From positions 72,349 through 136,348 of the forward strand of contig JADJYY010000038.1 of assembly GCA_016719465.1 (NCBI GenBank): 64,000 nucleotides of DNA, given 5' to 3'. This document shows positions 57,893 to 64,000 of this stretch, one piece after another; the stretch's first letter is position 1, and every line of letters begins with the position of its first letter. The stretch is from Hydrogenophilales bacterium. GTDB taxonomy: Bacteria > Pseudomonadota > Gammaproteobacteria > Burkholderiales > Thiobacillaceae. The notes below the pieces were generated by a model, which saw only the letters and a list, made by a program, of their open reading frames with translations, did no database searches and was not told where the DNA came from. Made by a program: the position numbers and the translations under genes.

Positions 57893-58321
57893 ATGGGACT
57901 ATTGGACGGCGCCATCGGCGATGTGTTGAACAACCTGGGCGGCGGCGCGGACGCCGGCAGTGGCGGCAATCCCATGCTGCGGATGATCATGAACCTGATG
58001 CAACAGAACGGCGGGCTGGGCGGCCTGGTGGACATGCTGGCCAGGAATGGTCTGGGCCGGCAGGCGGCCTCCTGGGTGGGCACCGGCGACAACGAGCCCG
58101 TGACCGCCGATCAGCTCGGCCAGGCCCTGGGCAGCGGCCCCCTGGGGGACCTGGCCGCCAGCGTCGGCATGGATCCCCAGGCCTTGAGCGGCAATCTGGC
58201 CCAGTACCTGCCCGACGTCGTCAACCAGCTCACCCCCGAGGGCCGGCTGCCGGATAAGGCCGACAGCAACGATCTGCTGGAGAATGGCCTGGCCGCCCTG
58301 GCCGGCAAGCTGTTCCGTTGA
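57893..58321 (+). CDS. YidB family (DUF937) protein
   Basis: 142 residues: MGLLDGAIGDVLNNLGGGAD, LARNGLGRQAASWVGTGDNE and LGQALGSGPLGDLAASVGMD are the repeated helices of DUF937/YidB. Function unknown in this family. GAGAACGATC precedes the start. 25 bp before the DUF4197 gene, likely co-transcribed. Confidence 0.9.
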   Translation: MGLLDGAIGDVLNNLGGGADAGSGGNPMLRMIMNLMQQNGGLGGLVDMLARNGLGRQAASWVGTGDNEPVTADQLGQALGSGPLGDLAASVGMDPQALSGNLAQYLPDVVNQLTPEGRLPDKADSNDLLENGLAALAGKLFR

Positions 58322-58346
58322 TCGACCCCCTTTCAGGAGCATCGCC

Positions 58347-59111
58347 ATGCGTAAAACAACGCCCGCCCACTTCCTCGCCCTGGCCCTGGTCGGCCTGGTG
58401 TCCGCTTCCGCCCAGGCCGGTTGGCTGGATGACCTGCAGAAGAAGCTGGGGGATTTCCAGTCCGCTCCATCCGCTACCGGTGGGGTGACCGCCGCGCTGA
58501 GCGACGAGGAGGTAGTCCGGGGCCTGAAGGAGGCCTTGTCCAAGGGCACCCAGCAGGCCATCGCCAATCTGGGCAAGGACGGGGGGTTCCTCAACAACCT
58601 GGACGTGAAGATTCCCCTGCCGGATGAGTTGAAGAAGGTGGAGAAGTTGCTGCGCGGCCTGGGCCAGGACAAGTACGCGGACCAGTTCGTGGCCACCATG
58701 AACCACGCGGCGGAGAAGGCGGTGCCGGAGGCGGCCACCCTGTTCGCGGACGCCATTTCCCGGATGACCCTGGCGGACGCCCAGTCCATCCTCAAGGGTC
58801 CGGACGACGCGGCCACCCAGTATTTCCGCAAGAGCAGCGAGGCGAAACTGAAGGAGCGCTTCCTGCCCATCGTGAAAACCGCCACGGACCAGGCCGGCGT
58901 CACCGCCGCCTACAAGAAGCTGATGCAGAAGGCCGGTCCCACCGCCCAGTTGCTGGGGGTGGGCGCCACGGACCTGGACGCCTACGTGGACGGCAAGGCC
59001 GTGGACGGCCTGTTCAAGATGATCGCCGCCGAGGAGAAGCGCATCCGCCAGGATCCCCTGGCCCGCAGCACGGACCTGCTGAAGAAGGTGTTCGGCTCCC
59101 TGGGCAAGTAG
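58347..59111 (+). CDS. DUF4197 periplasmic protein
   Basis: ATG at 58347 (MRKTTPAHFLALALVGLVSA) gives 254 residues with a signal peptide. EVVRGLKEALSKGTQQAIANLGKDGGFLNN and LRGLGQDKYADQFVATMNHAAEKAVPEA are the conserved DUF4197 segments; RIRQDPLARSTDLLKKVFG ends the protein. Role unknown. Follows the YidB gene. Confidence 0.9.
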   Translation: MRKTTPAHFLALALVGLVSASAQAGWLDDLQKKLGDFQSAPSATGGVTAALSDEEVVRGLKEALSKGTQQAIANLGKDGGFLNNLDVKIPLPDELKKVEKLLRGLGQDKYADQFVATMNHAAEKAVPEAATLFADAISRMTLADAQSILKGPDDAATQYFRKSSEAKLKERFLPIVKTATDQAGVTAAYKKLMQKAGPTAQLLGVGATDLDAYVDGKAVDGLFKMIAAEEKRIRQDPLARSTDLLKKVFGSLGK

Positions 59112-59262
59112 CCCGGGCCGCCGGTTCGCGGAAACACCTCGACACAGCTTGTAACATCCCGGCCGCAAGCGGACATGGGCGCGATACAGACGCACTCCAG
59201 AATGAAAACGAGCCCTCCCGACAGGGGTGGGCGGATTCCTCGTCATTCTTAAGGAGATCGTC

Positions 59263-59796
59263 ATGAGCAAGATCCAATCCCTTTTCGGCAAACGCGCCAT
59301 GATGGTGGGACTGCTTGCCGGTTCCGCCGCCCTGGCGGCCGCGTCGTTCGCCATGCCCGGTGGTGCCGGCGGCTTCGGCGGCAGGGGCGGTTGCGAGGCT
59401 CGGCCGGGCCAGCAGAGCCAAACCCAGCGGCAGGACATGCGCGCCAAGCGCCTTGCCGGCCTGAAGGACAAACTCAAGCTCCAGCCCCAGCAGGAATCGG
59501 CCTGGCAGGCCTTCGCCAACGCCGCCGCCCCGGGCGCGGCAGCCATGGGTCGCGAAGACCGGCGCGCCATGCGGGACGAACTCGGCAAGTTGAACACGCC
59601 CCAGCGCCTGGACATGATGCTGACCAGGGCCGATGAGCGTCGGGCCCAGATGGTGAAGCGGGCGGAGGCCGTGAAGCAGTTCTATGCCCAACTCAGCGCC
59701 GAGCAGCAGAAGGTGTTCGATGCCGAGGCGCGGCCCTTGCGCGATGGACGTCGCGGACATCACCGCCACGCTGGCGGCCCGCGTCAGCAATCCTGA
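59263..59796 (+). CDS. Spy/CpxP-like (LTXXQ) periplasmic protein
   Basis: ATG at 59263 after AAGGAGATC gives 177 residues. Signal peptide (MMVGLLAGSAALAAASFAMP), Gly-rich linker, then helices KLQPQQESAWQAFANAAAPG and FYAQLSAEQQKVFDAEARPL, the second being an LTXXQ-like motif. Spy/CpxP proteins are stress-induced periplasmic chaperones or Cpx regulators. A GC hairpin (CCCGCGCGCGCGGG) lies just after the stop. Confidence 0.82.
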   Translation: MSKIQSLFGKRAMMVGLLAGSAALAAASFAMPGGAGGFGGRGGCEARPGQQSQTQRQDMRAKRLAGLKDKLKLQPQQESAWQAFANAAAPGAAAMGREDRRAMRDELGKLNTPQRLDMMLTRADERRAQMVKRAEAVKQFYAQLSAEQQKVFDAEARPLRDGRRGHHRHAGGPRQQS

Positions 59797-60036
59797 GCCC
59801 GCGCGCGCGGGCCTCGGGCGGGATGGGCGGGTGGCAGAGCCCGCCGGGCCGGGGGGTGGTCAGCGTGACCCCGGCTCCCGGCGGATTTCGGAACATCGAA
59901 CCGGTCGCGGTTGCCCCCCGATGCCCGCGGGGGGCGTCGGCCCTTTGCGAAAGGACAGGCCCAGGATGACGCCACGGAATGATGGCCGCGCCGAGATCGA
60001 CGGATTCCGTTCCGAGATCCCGGCGAGAGGGTCGGC

Positions 60037-60549
60037 ATGAAGCCGACGCTGCCGCTGTTACTCTCGGCGATGGCCCTCGCCGCCTGCCTGCCGATCCCCC
60101 AGGTGGTGCCCGAGCGCCTGACGCCCCGTTATCTGGGCGCGGAGCCTGTCCGGGTGGACATGAATTGCGCGCGGACCAACGAGTTCATGTTCATTGAAGG
60201 CCCGCATTCCGTCCGTTTGCGGATTTCGCCCAAGTACTTCCCGGAAAACCGGCTGGCGGTCCTGCAGATGAGGCTGGTGGCCCTCGGCCCGCGCCCGGCG
60301 AGGGTGGAATCCCGGGAAGTCGCGGTCGTGCCGATCTCCGGCGGGCCGACCCGGAGCGTGCCCATCGCTCCCGCCATGGACGCGCCGCGAAAAACCCATG
60401 ACTTCGAGGCGCGCATTGAGAACCTGCCCTCCGGCCCGATCCGCGTCGGGCTGCCCTCCATCCGGATCGATGGGGAAACCTGGCATCCCGCCGATCTGGA
60501 ACTCCATCCCATGGGAACCACCCTGCGGCCGATGCCGTTCAACTGCTGA
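60037..60549 (+). CDS. Putative lipoprotein
   Basis: 170 residues. Signal sequence with lipobox ALAAC (Cys17), so lipidated at the envelope. The rest is beta-rich (VRLRISPKYFPENRLAVLQM; VGLPSIRIDGETWHPADLEL) with Cys near the start of the mature domain (MNCARTNEF) and one at the very end. Family not recognised. The 240 bp before it contain no other gene and no clear promoter. Confidence 0.65.
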   Translation: MKPTLPLLLSAMALAACLPIPQVVPERLTPRYLGAEPVRVDMNCARTNEFMFIEGPHSVRLRISPKYFPENRLAVLQMRLVALGPRPARVESREVAVVPISGGPTRSVPIAPAMDAPRKTHDFEARIENLPSGPIRVGLPSIRIDGETWHPADLELHPMGTTLRPMPFNC

Positions 60550-60558
60550 GCCGGGCGA

Positions 60559-61215
60559 TCACACCCAGCGCGTCACCAGCTCCAGGGTCTGCCTGGTCTT
60601 CGTCGGCTGGGGATCGACGCGGTAGCCGAAGGCCACCATGACGGCCAGGCCGAAATGGCCGTCCTCCAGCAGGCCGGCCTCGGCCAGGATGCCCTCGGCG
60701 CCGGCCTGGCCGAAGCCCTCGATGGGGCAGGAGTCGATGCCGATCAGGGCGGCGGCGGTCATCATGTTGGCCAGGGCGATGTAAGCCTGACGGCAGCTCC
60801 AGTCGAACAGGGCGCGGGGTTCCTGGAGCTGGAAGTCGGATTCCTGGAAGGTCTTGTAGACCGCGTTGCGGCGGGCGATCACGTCCTCGGGGAAGTGCTT
60901 GACCTCGCGCATGAAGCGCTCGGTGTATTCGGAGCCGGACCGCATGTCCTCGCCGCGCGCCAGGATGGCCACCACGTGGCTGGCCGTGGGGAACTGGCCC
61001 TTGCCGCCCCAGGTGACGCCAAGGAGTTTCTCGCGCAGGGCCATGTCCTGGATCACCAGGAAGCGCCAGGGCTCGTAGCCGAAGGAACTGGGGGACAGCC
61101 GGCCGGTTTCCAGGATGAAGCGGAAGTCCGCCTCGGCGATCTTGCGGGCGGGGTCGAAGGTCTTGCAGGCGTGACGGAAGTTGAAGGCGTCGAGGATGGC
61201 TTGCTGGCTGATCAT
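60559..61215 (-). CDS. Nitroreductase-family NAD(P)H-dependent flavoprotein
   Basis: 218 residues of the NfsB-like family: FRHACKTFDPARKIAEADF, LSPSSFGYEPWRFLVI (FMN-binding), and IDSCPIEGFGQAGAEGILAE; FMN-dependent reduction of nitro compounds or quinones is expected. Converges with the lipoprotein gene; 38 bp from the DUF1134 gene upstream on the same strand. Confidence 0.9.
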   Translation of the reverse strand: MISQQAILDAFNFRHACKTFDPARKIAEADFRFILETGRLSPSSFGYEPWRFLVIQDMALREKLLGVTWGGKGQFPTASHVVAILARGEDMRSGSEYTERFMREVKHFPEDVIARRNAVYKTFQESDFQLQEPRALFDWSCRQAYIALANMMTAAALIGIDSCPIEGFGQAGAEGILAEAGLLEDGHFGLAVMVAFGYRVDPQPTKTRQTLELVTRWV

Positions 61216-61253
61216 GGCGGGATATCGCGGTTGCGGAATTCAGGTCGTGGGTG

Positions 61254-61859
61254 TCAGAACGGGTTGTAGGTGCGCTCGCGGGTGTAGTGCATGTAACCCA
61301 CGCTGGCGCCGGCGCGCCAGCCCACGCCCAGGCGGATGGGCGCCAGGACGATGTTCTGGCGCTGCTGGTAGTTCATGCCGACGCCGGCCACCCAGTAGAG
61401 GCTGCCGTCCACGCCGGGGAAGCGCTGGTAGATGGCGTTCTTGTCGGTAAGGTTGTAGACCAGCACGAATACCTTGGAGGCGTTCAGCCCCAGGTCGAAG
61501 CCGACGGACGGCCCCTGCCAGAACACCTTGGCGCTCTGCCCGTTCTTGAGCTGGAGATCTCCCTTGCCGTAGCTGAGGCCGACGGTGATGGCGGCGGAAA
61601 GCTCCTCGCCCTTGATGTAGCCCACCGGGCGTCCCTGTTCCTTGAAGGCCTTCTCGATCACCTTGGCCAGGCCTTCCGTGGTCTCGCCGAAAAAGGCCTC
61701 GGCTTCCTTGAGGATGGAGTCCTGGTCGTAGGTATTGTCCTCGGCCGCCCGGGCGGGGGTGGTCTGGAGCAGCCAGAACGCGGCCAGCAAGACAAGCAGG
61801 AAGGCCTGGACCAGGCGTCGGGAGCCGTGGGCGGAGGCGGGGGAAACGGGGTATCGCAT
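61254..61859 (-). CDS. DUF1134 (EipA-like) envelope protein
   Basis: ATG at 61859 (MRYPVSPASAHGSRRLVQAF) gives 201 residues. Signal peptide (LVLLAAFWLLQTTPARA) followed by the DUF1134 domain: YDQDSILKEAEAFFGETTEG, SYGKGDLQLKNGQSAKVFWQ, GPSVGFDLGLNASKVFVLVY. EipA of Brucella, in this family, keeps the envelope intact; other functions are possible. Periplasmic. Confidence 0.88.
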   Translation of the reverse strand: MRYPVSPASAHGSRRLVQAFLLVLLAAFWLLQTTPARAAEDNTYDQDSILKEAEAFFGETTEGLAKVIEKAFKEQGRPVGYIKGEELSAAITVGLSYGKGDLQLKNGQSAKVFWQGPSVGFDLGLNASKVFVLVYNLTDKNAIYQRFPGVDGSLYWVAGVGMNYQQRQNIVLAPIRLGVGWRAGASVGYMHYTRERTYNPF

Positions 61860-61992
61860 GGTGGATTCCTTGAAAGATGGGGCGGGTCCTGGTCGCGCAT
61901 GCGCGAGGGGTTTCGGCATGGTGGCAAGCGATGGGGGGGGCTCGTTCGCGCTAACAAGAAAGAGAAAGGCGGACTCGGCCAACAAGTCCGGT

Positions 61993-62085
61993 TTCCCCCC
62001 TTTGCCAAAGGGGGGAGAGGGGGGATTTCACCAGGGCTGGCGCGGAGCAACCCTCGTTAAATCCCCCTTGGTCCCCCTTTACGGG
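61993..62085. repeat. Dispersed G/C repeat, two copies, upstream of ppdK
   Basis: Copy one (61993-62027) reads TTTCCCCCCTTTGCC, AAAGGGGGGAGAGGGGGG and ATTT; copy two (62058-62085) is in the opposite sense, AAATCCCCCTTGGTCCCCC. They lie in the 338-bp gap between the DUF1134 gene and ppdK. The same motif occurs at 52857 (in nrdB) and, degraded, at 2537 (in hicA). Confidence 0.75.
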
Positions 62086-62197
62086 GATGACAACCGATGG
62101 CGCGATCCATTTATTGCGAAAGAGCCTTTGTCGTGCTCCCGCCCGTGGCGCGGGCAATCTAGAATTCCCGCGATCTCTCGGCCGGAGGGATCCCAAC

Positions 62198-64000
62198 ATG
62201 CAAACCACGGAGACCGGAATGAACACGAAATGGGTCTATGCCTTCGCCGAGGGCGATGGCAAGAACAAGCATCTTTTGGGCGGCAAGGGCGCCAACCTGT
62301 GCGAGATGACGCAGATCGGCCTCAACGTGCCGCCGGGCTTCGTGATTACCACCGAGGCCTGCCTGGCCTATCTCGATCATCCCCACCGCCACCTGCCCGA
62401 CGGCGTCATGGCGGAGGTCCGCGCCCAACTGGCCGGAGTGGAGACGGCCACCGGCAAGTCCTTCGGCGGCCGCGACAGGCCGTTGCTGGTGTCGGTGCGC
62501 TCGGGTTCCGCCATGTCCATGCCGGGCATGATGGACACCATCCTCAACCTGGGCCTCAACGCCGATACCCTGAAGGGCCTCATCGCCCAGACCGGCAACG
62601 AGCGTTTCGGCTACGACGCCTATCGCCGCTTCATCCAGTTGTTCGGCAAGGTGGCCCTGGGCGTGCCGGAAGAGCATTTCGACGCCGAATTCGAACTGGT
62701 GAAGGACAAGGCCGGGGTGAAGCACGACGTGGCCTTGTCCGCCCAGAACCTGGCCGAGATCGCCGAGCGCTTCCTGGAAGTGGTGCACAAGCACACCGGC
62801 AAGCCTTTTCCCGCCGATCCCTTCGAGCAACTGGAGATCGCCATCAAGGCGGTGTTCAACTCCTGGGGCGGCAAGCGCGCCGTGGACTACCGGCGCGAGT
62901 TCAAGATCACCCCGGCCATGGCCAACGGCACCGCCGTCAACGTGGTGGCCATGGTGTTCGGCAACATGGGCGACGACTCGGCGACGGGGGTGGGCTTCAC
63001 CCGCGACCCGGGCACCGGCGAGAACGTGATGTACGGCGAATACCTCACCAACGCCCAGGGCGAGGACGTGGTGGCCGGCATCCGCACGCCCAAGCCGGTG
63101 TCCGCCATGGCGGAGGAGATGCCCGAGCTCTACCGGCAACTGGTGGAACTGCGCAACCGCCTGGAAACCCACTACAAGGAAGTGCAGGACTACGAGTACA
63201 CCATCGAGAAGGGCGTGCTGTACTGCCTGCAGACCCGCAATGGCAAGATGAACGCCCAGGCCCTGGTGCGCAGTTCCGTGGACATGGTGCGGGAAGGCCT
63301 GGTCGACCGGAAGCAGGCCCTCATGCGCATCCAGCCGGAGATGCTGGAACAGCTGCTGTTCCCCCACCTGGATCCCAAGGCCAAGGCCACCGCCGTGGCC
63401 AAGGGCCTGCCCGCCTCGCCGGGGGCCGCGTCCGGCATCGCCGTGTTCGACGCCGATCGGGCCGAGAAGATGGGCCGGGGCGGCGAGAAGGTGATCCTGG
63501 TGCGGGAGGAAACCAAGCCCGAGGACATCCACGGCTTCTTCGCCTCCCAGGGCATCCTCACCAGCCGGGGCGGCAAGACCAGCCACGCCGCCGTGGTGGC
63601 GCGCGGCATGGGCAAGCCCTGCGTGGCCGGCGCCGAGGGCATCCACGTGGACGTGCGCATGCGCCAGGCCATCGTCGGTGACAGCGTGTTCCGCGAGGGG
63701 GACGTGATCACCATCGACGGTTCCAGCGGCAAGGTCTACCTGGGCGAGGTGCCCACCACCGAGGCCGAGTTCAGCCAGGAACTGGTGACCCTGCTGTCCT
63801 GGGCCGACGACGCGGCCCGCCTGCAGGTACGCGCCAACGCCGACACCCCCACCGACGCCGCCCGCGCTCTCAAGTACGGCGCCATGGGCATCGGCCTGTG
63901 CCGCACCGAACGCATGTTCAACGCCATCGACCGGCTGCCCATCGTGGTGGAGATGATCGTGGCCGAAACCCTGGAGGACCGCCAGTCCGCCCTGGACAAG
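62198..64000 (+). CDS. ppdK: Pyruvate phosphate dikinase (C-terminus outside window)
   Basis: ATG at 62198 behind GGAGGG gives 601 residues to the window edge (family length about 870-900). PPDK interconverts pyruvate, ATP and Pi with PEP, AMP and PPi. N-terminal ATP-binding domain (LGGKGANLCEM; RSGSAMSMPGMMDTIL), then the phospho-His domain with catalytic His in GGKTSHAAVVARGMGKPCVAG (about residue 465), and the start of the PEP/pyruvate barrel (GIGLCRTERMFN). Typical C-terminal Cys region is beyond the edge. Confidence 0.95.
   Translation, partial: MQTTETGMNTKWVYAFAEGDGKNKHLLGGKGANLCEMTQIGLNVPPGFVITTEACLAYLDHPHRHLPDGVMAEVRAQLAGVETATGKSFGGRDRPLLVSVRSGSAMSMPGMMDTILNLGLNADTLKGLIAQTGNERFGYDAYRRFIQLFGKVALGVPEEHFDAEFELVKDKAGVKHDVALSAQNLAEIAERFLEVVHKHTGKPFPADPFEQLEIAIKAVFNSWGGKRAVDYRREFKITPAMANGTAVNVVAMVFGNMGDDSATGVGFTRDPGTGENVMYGEYLTNAQGEDVVAGIRTPKPVSAMAEEMPELYRQLVELRNRLETHYKEVQDYEYTIEKGVLYCLQTRNGKMNAQALVRSSVDMVREGLVDRKQALMRIQPEMLEQLLFPHLDPKAKATAVAKGLPASPGAASGIAVFDADRAEKMGRGGEKVILVREETKPEDIHGFFASQGILTSRGGKTSHAAVVARGMGKPCVAGAEGIHVDVRMRQAIVGDSVFREGDVITIDGSSGKVYLGEVPTTEAEFSQELVTLLSWADDAARLQVRANADTPTDAARALKYGAMGIGLCRTERMFNAIDRLPIVVEMIVAETLEDRQSALDK

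Noticed and set aside
59797..60036. A small gene in the 240-bp gap after the Spy-like gene
   Set aside because: Open frames there have no ribosome site and unnatural composition; only a GC hairpin at the start is noteworthy.
1..64000. Many long open frames antisense to real genes, for example at 3135-4004, 16582-19509, 36300-37673 and 48897-51968
   Set aside because: They arise from high GC and codon bias opposite genuine genes; their translations are low-complexity (His/Gly/Gln-rich) and match no family.

Overview
This 64 kb window is GC-rich, densely coding chromosome from a betaproteobacterium that oxidises sulfur through the reverse dissimilatory sulfite reductase (rDsr) pathway. The basis is a complete dsrABEFHCMKLJOP-NR cluster followed by a siroheme synthase (12960-27251), combined with betaproteobacterial-type housekeeping neighbourhoods (queG-murI, tsaE-amiC, ffh beside a ypjD-type gene, nrdA...nrdB, rmlBADC). 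Genus cannot be fixed by reading alone; Thiobacillus/Sulfuricella/Sulfuritalea-like lineages are the natural comparison.

Layout. 1-3.1 kb: a c-di-GMP GGDEF-EAL protein (cut by the window edge), ridA, tRNA-Ser(UGA), a hicAB module whose toxin gene is frameshifted, and a frameshifted small cytochrome c gene. 3.1-11.3 kb: murI, queG, tsaE, amiC, a NarX/NarL-like two-component pair, a TauD-like dioxygenase, an unknown protein and a mercaptopyruvate-type sulfurtransferase. 11.4-12.7 kb: a three-gene unit reading away from dsrA, made of a cysteine-less DsrC paralogue, a protein that looks like Cas6 of the MYXAN subtype (Cmx6) although no CRISPR array or other cas gene is present, and a 78-residue unknown. 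12.7-12.96 kb: a divergent control region with a perfect 16-bp palindrome. 12.96-27.25 kb: the rDsr operon, with hairpins after dsrA, dsrB, dsrC and dsrK and a true terminator between dsrP and dsrN. 27.4-31.1 kb: a PatZ-like protein acetyltransferase divergent from a histone-deacetylase-family protein. 31.3-40.6 kb: signalling genes (c-type-haem GGDEF-EAL protein, PilZ-like protein, two histidine kinases, a FixJ-type regulator) and a small operon of unknown peptides. 40.8-48.5 kb: ffh, ypjD-like gene, galE-rmlB-rmlA-rmlC-rmlD-arfA-like operon, purU. 48.6-54.2 kb: class Ia ribonucleotide reductase genes with a HDOD gene between nrdA and nrdB, preceded by NrdR and DnaA boxes. 54.2-64 kb: a ParD/ParE-like toxin-antitoxin pair, a gene remnant, SRAP, META, YidB, DUF4197, Spy-like, nitroreductase and DUF1134 genes, and the start of pyruvate phosphate dikinase.

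How it works together. In the rDsr pathway persulfide sulfur is passed through DsrEFH to DsrC; DsrAB oxidises it to sulfite; DsrL and the DsrMKJOP membrane complex handle electrons and recycle DsrC; DsrN and CysG serve siroheme supply. The sulfurtransferase and the Cys-less DsrC paralogue next door fit sulfur trafficking or its control. The most unusual part is the Cas6-like gene embedded in this sulfur locus, beside an operon that carries several intercistronic RNA hairpins.
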